Positions 8,689 to 16,891 are shown, numbered from the stretch's first letter. The stretch: DNA of 47,323 bases from Geobacter sp. (GCA_003857395.1 RPRC01000090.1:1-47323); one strand, 5' to 3'. Made by a program: numbers and translations. The notes: generated by a model not told the origin, from the sequence alone.

Positions 8689-8731
8689 TTGACATGGGCA
8701 TCAGTCTTGATGTATGAGCATATAGTCATAT
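8689..8731 (+). promoter_or_regulatory. arsR1 promoter with candidate operator copy 2
   Basis: A -35 TTGACA (8689-8694) and a weak -10 TATGAG (8713-8718, spacing 18). The -10 is embedded in GTATGAGCATATAGTCATAT (8712-8731), an inverted-repeat outline ATGA...TCAT that matches the site at 3277-3296. An ArsR repressor bound there would block RNA polymerase directly. Confidence 0.6.
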
Positions 8732-8744
8732 GGTGGAGGAAGAC

Positions 8745-9059
8745 ATGAGTGAACTTACCGTTGCGCGGGCCGAGATACTGAAGGCGATTGCTCAGCCGAC
8801 CCGTATGAAGATTATCGAGTTTCTGCGGGAGGGGGAACGCTGCGTGTGCGAGATATTCCCGGCTATTGACGAGGAACAATCGAACACCTCCCGGCACCTC
8901 AACATGATGCAAAGTTGCGGCATCCTTGCCCGGCGCAAGGAGGGCATAAAAATCATGTACTGGTTGAAACATCCGGAGGTGCTGGAAATTCTGGAATTGG
9001 TATCGGCAATCCTGAGGAAAGAAATCAGCGGCAAGAATGACCTGCTCAAGGCGGTCTGA
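8745..9059 (+). CDS. arsR: ArsR/SmtB-family metalloid-responsive repressor (arsR1)
   Basis: 104 residues with a winged helix-turn-helix. The metal-binding helix carries the vicinal cysteine pair RCVCEIF, equivalent to the ELCVCDL As(III)/Sb(III) box. The recognition helix is QSNTSRHLNMMQSCGIL. The ATG at 8745 is 7 nt after GGAGGA and is preferred over an ATG at 8730. Its own promoter contains an operator that is repeated upstream of the ArsM-like gene. It probably controls the thioredoxin and permease genes downstream. Confidence 0.88.
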   Translation: MSELTVARAEILKAIAQPTRMKIIEFLREGERCVCEIFPAIDEEQSNTSRHLNMMQSCGILARRKEGIKIMYWLKHPEVLEILELVSAILRKEISGKNDLLKAV

Positions 9060-9389
9060 GTGTACCTGCGAAAACAGGTGCGTTTCATCCCGGGCGCTGA
9101 TTCCTCAGTCAGCTTCCATCCGGAAATTCTCGGCAGGGTTTGGGTTGGAACTTTCCCGAAGCCTCTCGTAATCGGTCGCCACCCGAGACACGGATCAAGT
9201 AATTTGCTTGATTCTGGCGCTTTCCTCGCTATCGATAGCGTGCAATGAAACCGTACGAGAGACTCCGAAAAAGCCCCAGCCCAACGGGGGGTAGCACTGT
9301 TGGGGAGATTCCGAATGAAAATCAGGTAGAAAGATTGATGAAGAACAGGCTTGCACCTGACCTGTCATATACCAATAAAGGAGAAAATC
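9060..9389. other. Intergenic leader-like region with several hairpins
   Basis: 330 bp with no credible gene. It contains a hairpin ATCAAG/CTTGAT around position 9200, the perfect 14-bp palindrome CGCTATCGATAGCG (9227-9240), and a G/C-rich stem region from about 9265 to 9315 (GCCCCAGCCCAACGGGGG then TGTTGGGGAG). Such a length between arsR1 and its likely target is unusual and could be a structured leader or decayed sequence. It does not match a riboswitch family I can recognise. Confidence 0.4.
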
Positions 9390-9617
9390 ATGAAAATCGA
9401 AATTTTGGGAACCGGCTGCGCGAAATGTAAGAAGTTATACGAAAATACTCTTGAAGCAGTGAAGCTGAGCGGCAAAGAGGCTGAGGTATCGAAGGTGGAG
9501 GACATCAAGGACATCGTCGCGTACGGCGTCATGTCAACCCCGGCAATCGTGGTGGATGGTGTGGTCAAGGTTTCCGGCAAACTGGTTTCCCCTGAGGAAA
9601 TCAAGGCGATGCTGTAA
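9390..9617 (+). CDS. Small thioredoxin-like redox protein (TM0996/MTH895 family)
   Basis: 75 residues with the short thioredoxin fold: MKIEILGTGC then the active site CAKC (10-13), the cis-proline strand MSTPAIVVDG and the tail SGKLVSPEEIKAML. The ATG at 9390 follows AAAGGAG; an upstream frame adds only 13 residues without a ribosome site. These mini-thioredoxins are commonly encoded next to ArsP/DUF318 permeases, as here (permease 143 bp downstream), and are thought to supply reducing power for or interact with the permease or its substrate. That role is inference. Confidence 0.9.
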   Translation: MKIEILGTGCAKCKKLYENTLEAVKLSGKEAEVSKVEDIKDIVAYGVMSTPAIVVDGVVKVSGKLVSPEEIKAML

Positions 9618-9626
9618 TAGCTTGTC

Positions 9627-9670
9627 AAAGTCCTCCGGTCTCCCCTTTTAAGGGGGGCTCGGGGGACTTT
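9627..9670. repeat. Inverted repeat of the AAAGTCCYCC...GGGGGACTTT type
   Basis: AAAGTCC at the left and GGGGGACTTT at the right frame a central CCCCTTTTAAGGGGGG hairpin. The design (outer AAATCC/GGATTT-like arms plus a CCCCTTT-AAAGGGG core) is the same as in the 16715-16859 repeats, so it belongs to a dispersed miniature repeat family. It may also act as a transcription attenuator between the thioredoxin and permease genes. Confidence 0.6.
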
Positions 9671-9760
9671 ACCTTGCATGACCATCACAATAGGTAAAAG
9701 ACAGAATCGAACTGAATTTTCCCGTATACCGAGTGAAATTGATTACGAAAGGACTATCGC

Positions 9761-11062
9761 ATGAACTGGAGGGATGAATGGAAACCTCTCGCGCTTATCG
9801 TGGCCGTTTTCCTCGGCTGTTACTATCTGCCTGTGGGCACGGAGCGATTCAATAACGCAATTCTGGAAGCCTTTCATCTGGTCAAGTGGTATGCGCAGGA
9901 GCATGTGATTCTCTGTCTGGTGCCGGCCTTTTTCATTGCCGGGGCCATTGGCGTCTTTGTCAGCCAGGCTTCGGTCATGAAGTACCTGGGTCCCAAAGCA
10001 AACAAGGTCCTTGCCTATGGTGTGGCGTCGGTCTCCGGTACCATCCTGGCGGTCTGTTCCTGTACTGTGTTGCCGCTGTTTGCCAGTATCTATTTCCGGG
10101 GTGCGGGACTTGGTCCGGCTTCGGCCTTTCTCTATTCCGGTCCGGCAATTAATATCCTCGCCATCGTCCTCACCGCACGCGTGCTTGGGCCGGAACTGGG
10201 CATCGCCCGTGCTGTGGGCGCAATTTCATTCAGCGTTATCATTGGCGTGCTGATGCACCTGTTTTTCCTCAAGGAGGAGCGGGAGAAGGCTGATGCGCAG
10301 GTAATTTTTCCCGATGACGGCGTGAAACGGCCGCTGTGGCAGAATGGCCTTTACTTTGCGTCCATGGTCGGCATCCTGGTCTTTGCCAACTGGGGAAAAC
10401 CTGCCGGGGACACCGGTGTCTGGCAGGCGCTCTACCAAGCCAAGTGGTTGCTGACCTCGCTCTCCGCCATTGCCTTGGCAATCATGCTGGTTGCCTGGTT
10501 TGGAGTGAAGGCGTGGAAGGTCGTTTCCTCGGTTATTCTGGTTACGGCCCTGGTTTTGATCGTTCCCGATCAACCCTTGGTTCCTTTCATTGCCGGGATC
10601 ATTGCCCTCTCGATTATTACCAATACGGAAACCCCGGAGACCAGCGAGTGGTTCTCTTCCTCCTGGGATTTTGCCAAGAAGATACTTCCGCTGCTGCTCT
10701 TTGGTGTACTGATTGCCGGGGCACTCCTGGGACGGGTCGGTCATGAGGGACTCATTCCTTCCCAATGGGTTGCGAGCATGGTTGGCGGCAATTCCCTCTG
10801 GGCCAATTTCTTTGCCTCGTTCGCCGGGGCATTCATGTACTTTGCTACCCTGACCGAGGTGCCGATTCTGCAGGGGCTTATCGGCTCTGGCATGGGGAAG
10901 GGTCCTGCTCTGGCGCTGTTGCTGGCCGGTCCGGCACTGTCGCTGCCCAACATGCTGGTCATACGCAGCATCATGGGCACCAGGAAAACCGTGGTGTTTG
11001 TGTCCCTGGTCATTGTCATGTCGACCATAACCGGTATGCTGTATGGAGCGATTTTCGGGTAG
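9761..11062 (+). CDS. ArsP/DUF318-family permease (predicted organoarsenical or metalloid exporter)
   Basis: 433 residues with about 9-10 membrane segments in two homologous halves. The conserved family motif is CSCTVLPLF followed by GPASAFLYSGPAINI, with the matching second-half segment GKGPALALLLAGPALSLPN. Cysteine residues in CSC are the family's candidate thiol site. Characterised ArsP proteins export trivalent methyl- or aromatic arsenicals; assignment of that substrate here rests on context (two arsR genes, arsC, acr3) and a neighbouring redox protein, and is inference. A ribosome site (gaaagga) lies upstream of the ATG. Confidence 0.85.
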   Translation: MNWRDEWKPLALIVAVFLGCYYLPVGTERFNNAILEAFHLVKWYAQEHVILCLVPAFFIAGAIGVFVSQASVMKYLGPKANKVLAYGVASVSGTILAVCSCTVLPLFASIYFRGAGLGPASAFLYSGPAINILAIVLTARVLGPELGIARAVGAISFSVIIGVLMHLFFLKEEREKADAQVIFPDDGVKRPLWQNGLYFASMVGILVFANWGKPAGDTGVWQALYQAKWLLTSLSAIALAIMLVAWFGVKAWKVVSSVILVTALVLIVPDQPLVPFIAGIIALSIITNTETPETSEWFSSSWDFAKKILPLLLFGVLIAGALLGRVGHEGLIPSQWVASMVGGNSLWANFFASFAGAFMYFATLTEVPILQGLIGSGMGKGPALALLLAGPALSLPNMLVIRSIMGTRKTVVFVSLVIVMSTITGMLYGAIFG

Positions 11063-11091
11063 TGCAATGTAACACCTAAACGTCGGGAATT

Positions 11092-11295
11092 GTGCTGCCG
11101 GTGCTCTACTGTATAGCTACCGGCTTGCCGGTCGCCCTGTTTTCGCTGGTCATCGCGATCGGTCTGCAACAGTTGGCAGAAGCATACAAGGCACTTGCTG
11201 GGTACGAGTTATGCTCACGGCGCCTGACAGGCCTTTTATTCATCGGCATTGGTATCTACTACAGCATGACAAAGATTTTTGGCGTCGGTATCTAA
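11092..11295 (+). pseudogene. C-terminal remnant of an ArsG-family/TauE-like (CcdA-type) efflux permease
   Basis: The frame VLPVLYCIATGLPVALFSL...RRLTGLLFIGIGIYY...IFGVGI resembles the last two to three membrane segments of the ArsG-family aromatic arsenical permeases (cytochrome c biogenesis/sulfite exporter fold). Full proteins are over 200 residues; here an in-frame TAA at 11077 closes the frame 15 nt upstream, and the preceding sequence is the end of the ArsP gene. The 5' part is gone, so this is most likely a deletion scar. A functional 67-residue membrane peptide starting at GTG 11092 is less likely because no ribosome site precedes it. Confidence 0.65.
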
Positions 11296-11331
11296 TTGCC
11301 GCACGATGCAGTCGCCGGTGGTGAAAAATAA

Positions 11332-11363
11332 CCTACTGTATCCGCTTATGCGGATACAGTAGG
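11332..11363. promoter_or_regulatory. arsR: Perfect palindrome, candidate ArsR2 operator (site i)
   Basis: CCTACTGTATCCGC-TTAT-GCGGATACAGTAGG: 14-bp arms, 4-nt loop. The core CCGC-TTAT-GCGGATA recurs upstream of arsR2 (12213-12236) and arsC (12602-12617). No T run follows, so a terminator is unlikely. It is about 50 bp upstream of the GTG of the next gene and so could control the 11414-12212 genes. Confidence 0.6.
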
Positions 11364-11413
11364 ATGTGCGGTAACAATAACGAAAATTTTAACCGCTATC
11401 GAGGAGGACGGCA

Positions 11414-11614
11414 GTGGGAAAAAAAGGATTCGTACTGTGTGTCTGTCAGGGAACGTGCCCGAGTTTCACCAAGATGGCTATTTTTGGCGTGCTTTCCGAT
11501 ATTCGGCGGGTAAAACTCTTCGACTATGTCTGCCTTCATCCACAACTCTGCGTCAGTGACGACACCGTTGCCAATCGTGAAATGGTCCACACGTTTCAAG
11601 GCAGACGGTCATGA
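11414..11614 (+). CDS. Truncated cysteine-rich protein, possibly the N-terminus of an HdrA-like Fe-S protein
   Basis: 66 residues starting at GTG 11414 behind GAGGAGGAC. The first 50 residues (GFVLCVCQGTCPSF, then FDYVCLHPQLC) look like the N-terminal segment of longer Fe-S or heterodisulfide-reductase A-like proteins; after about residue 52 the sequence no longer resembles them and stops. The TGA stop overlaps the ATG of the zinc-ribbon gene (ATGA), so translation is coupled. It may be a relic fused by deletion, yet it keeps a good ribosome site. The family assignment is weak. Confidence 0.45.
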   Translation: MGKKGFVLCVCQGTCPSFTKMAIFGVLSDIRRVKLFDYVCLHPQLCVSDDTVANREMVHTFQGRRS

Positions 11615-11853
11615 AAAGAAGATTCTGCCGAGAATGTGGTCATGAAATGCTGAAGGAACTAACCCCGGAAGCTCCCAGGTTTTTCTGTAAGAAGTGCGAA
11701 AGCTATAGCCTCTACGATGAATTTGACATGGATCCGTATTGCCCGGTGTGCGAAACAAGACTCCAGGTCTGCTCCAAATGCAGCCATGGGTATTTCTGTA
11801 CTACCTGTGGGGGGCTCGTATCGAGGAAAAAGATCGTCTGGAAACTGCTGTAA
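11611..11853 (+). CDS. Small multi-zinc-ribbon protein
   Basis: 80 residues with five CxxC-type pairs: CREC, CKKC, CPVC, CSKC and CTTC, spaced as two to three zinc-ribbon knuckles. The start overlaps the previous stop. No known family is recognised with confidence. The gene lies between a probable ArsR2 operator and the AhpD-like gene. The many thiols could bind Zn(II) for structure or capture As(III), but only Zn-ribbon-like spacing is actually visible. Confidence 0.65.
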   Translation: MKRRFCRECGHEMLKELTPEAPRFFCKKCESYSLYDEFDMDPYCPVCETRLQVCSKCSHGYFCTTCGGLVSRKKIVWKLL

Positions 11854-11909
11854 CCACTACTGATTTCGGCCTGGCGAAAATTTCACTAGATAAAAAGGAG
11901 AGTAATGTA

Positions 11910-12212
11910 ATGGATGAACGTACCAGGGAACTTATTGCCATCAGTGTTTCAGCAGGCGTTAACTGCCAACCATGTCTTGCCTGGCATCTGGACAAGGCCC
12001 GTGAGTTGGGCATTGACGACGAGACCATTCGTGCTGCAATTGAAGTAGGTCATATGGTTGAAAAGGGCGCCATGAGCACGATGCGAAAGTTTTCTGCCGA
12101 GATTCTGACACAAGAAGCGGCTCCGGATACTGCCTGTTGTTCCGGTGGCAATAAGGGTGGAGGGTCTTGTTGCTGTCAGGGTATCCTTCACCTTGGGAAA
12201 TTTTTGCCTTGA
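11910..12212 (+). CDS. AhpD-like carboxymuconolactone decarboxylase-family protein with Cys-rich tail
   Basis: 100 residues. The CMD/AhpD core shows TRELIAISVSAGVNCQPCL with the redox CxxC (QPC preceded by NC) and the downstream His (AWHLDKA). Such proteins act as alkylhydroperoxidase-type thiol redox enzymes. The ATG at 11910 has an AGGAG 10 bp upstream; a longer frame beginning at 11739 is the overlap with the zinc-ribbon gene. The C-terminal tail is unusual: ACCSGG followed by GGGSCCCQG, five cysteines in about 18 residues, a pattern suited to soft-metal or metalloid binding. Followed directly by the arsR2 promoter. Confidence 0.8.
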   Translation: MDERTRELIAISVSAGVNCQPCLAWHLDKARELGIDDETIRAAIEVGHMVEKGAMSTMRKFSAEILTQEAAPDTACCSGGNKGGGSCCCQGILHLGKFLP

Positions 12213-12237
12213 CCGCATCTGTCTATGCGGATATATT
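12209..12237 (+). promoter_or_regulatory. arsR: arsR2 promoter with operator in the spacer (site ii)
   Basis: A -35 TTGACC (12209-12214), exactly 17 nt, and -10 TATATT (12232-12237). The palindrome CCGCAT-CTGTCT-ATGCGG (12213-12230) fills the spacer. Only 6 nt separate the -10 from the ATG at 12244, so the predicted transcription start coincides with the start codon: a leaderless message. Confidence 0.75.
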
Positions 12238-12243
12238 AAACAC

Positions 12244-12582
12244 ATGAAAACTACGGCACGTATGTTTAAAGCGCTTTCCGACGAAACACGTCTTCGTATC
12301 CTCTGTCTCCTGCTGGAGGGTGAGCTTTGCGTCTGCGATCTGATGGCTGTTTTGCAACTTCCCCAATCAACGGTCTCGCGCCATCTGGCCTATCTTAAGA
12401 ACTCTGGCTGGGTCGATGACCGCAGGTGCGGTGTCTGGATGTACTACTCCCTTGCGGAAAACGGCAGTGAGCTGCGAAAAGGTGTTCTTGGTACTCTGCA
12501 TGCGACGCTACCTTTTCTGGAAGTAGCGGTAGCAGATCGCCTACGCTTACGCGAACTAAGCCGCAATAACATGTGCGCCTGA
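12244..12582 (+). CDS. arsR: ArsR-family arsenical repressor (arsR2)
   Basis: 112 residues with the canonical ELCVCDL metalloid-binding box in the DNA-binding domain and the recognition helix LPQSTVSRHLAYL. The wing is RRCGVWMYYSL. The ATG at 12244 is chosen because the promoter -10 ends 6 nt before it; a frame open from 12145 overlaps the AhpD-like gene. No Shine-Dalgarno is present, consistent with a leaderless mRNA. It sits just ahead of arsC and acr3, and matching palindromes at 11332, 12213 and 12602 suggest that it controls the island's right part and itself. Confidence 0.93.
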   Translation: MKTTARMFKALSDETRLRILCLLLEGELCVCDLMAVLQLPQSTVSRHLAYLKNSGWVDDRRCGVWMYYSLAENGSELRKGVLGTLHATLPFLEVAVADRLRLRELSRNNMCA

Positions 12583-12601
12583 TTTTTTTATGCCATACCA
12601 C

Positions 12602-12617
12602 CCGCTCATGCGGATAT
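12602..12617. promoter_or_regulatory. arsR: Candidate ArsR2 operator (site iii) ahead of arsC
   Basis: CCGC-TCAT-GCGGATAT, the same core as sites i and ii. It lies 18 bp before the arsC ATG, where a bound repressor would block transcription of arsC-acr3. Confidence 0.6.
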
Positions 12618-12634
12618 GCCGAAAGAGAGATAGG

Positions 12635-13072
12635 ATGAACAAAAAGGTTTTGTTCCTTTGCACCGCTAATTCCTGCCGCTCACAAATGGCGGAGGGAATT
12701 GCCAATTATTTCCTGGGCGACCGGCTGGAAGCCGTTTCCGCGGGGACCGAGGAGTCTTTCGTTAACCCGCGAGCAATCGCGGTGCTAAAGGAAATCGGTA
12801 TCGATATTTCTCAACACCGTTCCAAAAATCTGGACGAATTTTCCACGCAGGATTTCGAATATGTCATTACGCTGTGTGGTGATGCGAACGAGAAATGTCC
12901 GCTCTTCTTTGGAGGTGTGCGGAGAACGCATCTCGGTTTTTCCGATCCGGCCAAGGCTACAGGAGGCGAAGAAGAGATTCTGACGGAATTCCGGAAAGTC
13001 AGAGACAAGATAAAAAACACTTTGATTGATTTTTTCGGGAGAGAATTCAACGAGCGATCTGTTTCCAGGTAG
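12635..13072 (+). CDS. arsC: Arsenate reductase, thioredoxin-coupled LMW-phosphatase type
   Basis: 145 residues. It reduces As(V) to As(III) in the cytoplasm. The P-loop CTANSCRSQMAEG holds the nucleophilic Cys plus a second Cys; the two resolving cysteines are in CGDANEKCP, the layout of the thioredoxin-dependent ArsC. The Asp of the DPA motif (FSDPAKATG) completes the site. The ATG at 12635 follows AGATAGG; an upstream in-frame codon at 12590 overlaps the operator. The As(III) produced is the substrate of ACR3, encoded 29 bp downstream. Confidence 0.95.
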   Translation: MNKKVLFLCTANSCRSQMAEGIANYFLGDRLEAVSAGTEESFVNPRAIAVLKEIGIDISQHRSKNLDEFSTQDFEYVITLCGDANEKCPLFFGGVRRTHLGFSDPAKATGGEEEILTEFRKVRDKIKNTLIDFFGREFNERSVSR

Positions 13073-13101
13073 TCTGATCTCAGCTACAGGAGGAGAATCA
13101 A

Positions 13102-14184
13102 ATGGTACAGGGACTAACTAAAAGACTGTCTTTTCTCGACCGCTATCTGACCGTCTGGATCTTTGCGGCCATGTTTCTCGGGCTTGCGTTGGGCTACTTT
13201 GTTCCCGCGTCGAAGGTCCTCATAAACAAGTTTTCGGTGGGGACGACCAACATACCCATTGCCATCGGCCTGATTCTGATGATGTATCCACCTCTGGCCA
13301 AAGTCAAGTACGAGGAGATGCCGCTGGTTTTCCGGAACAAGAAGGTTCTCGGTCTCTCCCTGGTGCAGAACTGGGTGATTGGACCGATCCTGATGTTCGT
13401 GCTGGCCATCGTCTTTCTTCACAACTATCCGGAATACATGATTGGCCTGATTATGATGGGTATGGCCCGTTGTATCGCCATGGTCATCGTCTGGAACGAC
13501 CTGGCCTGCGGCGACCGTGAATATGCCGCCGGTCTGGTGGCCTTCAACTCTATTTTTCAGGTGCTGTTCTTCTCTGTCTACTGCTACGTCTTCGTGACGA
13601 TTCTGCCACCCTTGTTCGGCATCAAGGGCGCGGTGGTGAATATTACCATGGGTGAAATTGCCAAAAGCGTCTTCATCTACCTGGGAATTCCGTTCATTGC
13701 CGGGATGATCACCCATTTCAGCCTGACCCGGATCAAGGGGAAGGAATGGTTCGAAAATTCCTTTGTCCCGGTCATTAGTCCGCTTACTCTGATCTTTCTG
13801 CTCTTCACTATCGTGGTCATGTTTGCCACCCAGGGAGACAAGATCCTCAGCCAGCCACTGGATGTGGTTGTGATAGCTATTCCGCTCCTTATCTACTTCG
13901 TCGTCATGTTCGTAGTCTCCTTTTTCATGAGCAAGAAACTTGGAACCAACTACGAGAAGAGCGCGACCCTGTCGTTTACCGCCGCGAGCAACAACTTCGA
14001 ATTGGCCATTGCTGTGGCAATTTCCGTGTTTGGCCTCAACTCCGGTCAGGCCTTCGCCTCGGTCATTGGCCCCTTGGTTGAGGTGCCGGTCCTGATCAGT
14101 CTGGTAAACTTGGCCTTCTATTTCCAGCGAAAATATTTTACCAACCAGATGGCCTGCAAAGTGAAAGACGTGACGCTTCCGTAA
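13102..14184 (+). CDS. acr3: ACR3-family arsenite efflux permease
   Basis: 360 residues and ten predicted membrane segments, the usual size. The essential membrane cysteine lies in [19 protein letters not shown], the signature of ACR3 proteins; a second conserved stretch is [16 protein letters not shown]. It exports As(OH)3 using the membrane potential or proton gradient. The Shine-Dalgarno is AGGAGGAG. It forms an operon with arsC under the site iii operator. Confidence 0.95.
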   Translation: MVQGLTKRLSFLDRYLTVWIFAAMFLGLALGYFVPASKVLINKFSVGTTNIPIAIGLILMMYPPLAKVKYEEMPLVFRNKKVLGLSLVQNWVIGPILMFVLAIVFLHNYPEYMIGLIMMGMARCIAMVIVWNDLACGDREYAAGLVAFNSIFQVLFFSVYCYVFVTILPPLFGIKGAVVNITMGEIAKSVFIYLGIPFIAGMITHFSLTRIKGKEWFENSFVPVISPLTLIFLLFTIVVMFATQGDKILSQPLDVVVIAIPLLIYFVVMFVVSFFMSKKLGTNYEKSATLSFTAASNNFELAIAVAISVFGLNSGQAFASVIGPLVEVPVLISLVNLAFYFQRKYFTNQMACKVKDVTLP

Positions 14185-14228
14185 CCTTGAAAGTTGGATG
14201 TAAAGTTTACGATTGGATGATCCAATGA

Positions 14229-14422
14229 ATGAACAGGAGAGAGAAAGAACTTCGCTATGACTATGATGACGTCTCAAATACGAATATCCTTTTTGCTCCA
14301 ACTGCAACCTGCTTCCCTGTGAATATATCTATTGCGAGGAGTTCGAGCAGGACTGCTACACCAACACCGTGCCCTGAGGCGATTGCTTCTGGTGCATGGG
14401 ACTTTTCCAGTGTCTCTCCTGA
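14229..14422 (+). pseudogene. C-terminal remnant of a radical SAM/SPASM gene with TGA at a Cys position
   Basis: From 14282 the frame reads YEYPFCSNCNLLPCEYI, EEFEQDCYTNTVP, TGA (14375-14377), then GDCFWCMGLFQCLS and TGA (14420-14422). It aligns with the last 45 residues of the intact radical SAM protein at 22818-24500 (AYDFPYCSNCNVVPC ... NTVPCGDCFWCMGVFNCLQ). The TGA is exactly at a Cys of that protein. Just upstream, DYDDV (14259-14273) continues the homology in a different frame, as if one base had been lost. No other part of the ~500-residue enzyme remains between acr3 and here. It is therefore a relic; whether the TGA was selenocysteine in the intact gene is open. Confidence 0.7.
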
Positions 14423-14449
14423 TTTTTCCTGAAGCTTTTTCACCCTCAT

Positions 14450-14480
14450 GCCCCCACCGCGACCGGCGGGGGCTTTTTTT
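14450..14480 (+). terminator. Rho-independent terminator after the radical SAM remnant
   Basis: GCCCCCACCG-CGAC-CGGCGGGGGC followed by seven T. One A-C mismatch interrupts the stem. It ends transcription from the arsC-acr3 operon and remnant before the ATPase operon. Confidence 0.88.
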
Positions 14481-14515
14481 GTCTCAATCTGCGGCTATAC
14501 TAATAACTAGAGGCT

Positions 14516-14580
14516 ATCCTGAAACTCCGGGTGGAGACTAGCTAGTTACCATCCGGAAACTCCGGATAAAAACTAGCTAA
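14516..14580. repeat. Two tandem copies of the ATCCGGAAACTCCGGAT repeat (copies A and B)
   Basis: Copy A (14516-14546) is ATCCTGAAACTCCGGGT with an ACTAGCTAG tail; copy B (14551-14580) is ATCCGGAAACTCCGGAT with AAAAACTAGCTAA. The B core is a perfect 7-3-7 inverted repeat. A third copy is at 1717. They lie 30 bp upstream of atpD and may affect its expression, but two copies are too few for any array. Confidence 0.7.
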
Positions 14581-16398
<1,818 letters not shown>

Positions 16399-16406
<8 letters not shown>

Positions 16407-16710
16407 TCAGGAACCGCATAAAGGGACAGAGGCCTCGACTGAAATGGAGAAGAGCGTTGCCGCGAAAGAGGCACGGAAGATCTCTGCCCGCCGGGAACGG
16501 GACCATAGCCTGCTGTTCGGCCTGAGCATCTTCGGCATTGTTGGCTGGTCGGTGGTGGTTCCCACGCTGCTCGGAGTAGCCCTCGGTATCTGGATTGACG
16601 GACGCTGGCCGGGACGTTTTTCCTGGACCCTGATGCTGCTGTTCGGCGGACTCATCTGCGGATGTCTGAACGCCTGGTACTGGGTCAGCCATGTGTCGAA
16701 GAATGAGTGA
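16399..16710 (+). CDS. atpQ: N-ATPase AtpQ (AtpI-like membrane protein)
   Basis: 103 residues starting at GTG within the end of atpC. A charged N-terminal 35 residues precedes two membrane helices (about 46-68 and 76-96) with the AtpI-type motif GVALGIWIDGRWPG. AtpQ is one of the two small membrane proteins that distinguish N-ATPase operons; it is thought to help assemble the c-ring or to act in Mg2+/Ca2+ handling, by analogy with AtpI. Confidence 0.85.
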
Positions 16711-16714
16711 AGTC

Positions 16715-16859
16715 AAATCCCCACTGACCCCCCTTTCATAAAGGGTGGAAATGAAATATCGCTCCCTTTAAGAGGAGGGGACTGAAGGATTTCAACTTTT
16801 AAAAAGAAGGGAGAAACAAAACTTCCCCCTTTGAGAAAGGGGGATTGAGGGGGATTTAG
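16715..16859. repeat. Cluster of AAATCCCC / CCCCCTTT-AAAGGGGG inverted repeats inside the ATPase operon
   Basis: The 180-bp gap between atpQ and atpR is filled with repeats: AAATCCCC...CCCCCCTTTCATAAAGGG near 16715-16745, a middle CTCCCTTTAAGAGGAGGGG part, and CCCCCTTTGAGAAAGGGGG followed by ATTGAGGGGGATTT (16825-16857). It is the same family as the element at 9627-9670. The hairpins could reduce readthrough or stabilise upstream mRNA inside the operon. Confidence 0.7.
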
Positions 16860-16891
16860 AGCGATATCCTGTTGAAATGGAGATTCCACAC

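Noticed and set aside
9240..9330. Possible cobalamin or molybdenum cofactor riboswitch
   Set aside because: There are G/C stems, but I cannot find the consensus boxes of either class, and the downstream genes do not fit.
9060..9430. Two short frames (62 and 61 codons) between arsR1 and the thioredoxin
   Set aside because: No ribosome sites, no compositional signal and the second runs into the thioredoxin gene out of frame.
11910..12212. AhpD-like protein as selenoprotein
   Set aside because: The redox motif is Cys-x-x-Cys in plain TGC/TGT codons and there is no in-frame TGA.
13114..14307. 397-residue minus-strand frame opposite acr3
   Set aside because: It is the antisense shadow of acr3: rich in His/Asp/Gln low complexity, no ribosome site, no family. 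The plus-strand gene explains it.
14516..14580. Possible CRISPR-like array
   Set aside because: Only two copies, 4 nt apart, with no spacers and no cas genes; the unit is a small inverted repeat.
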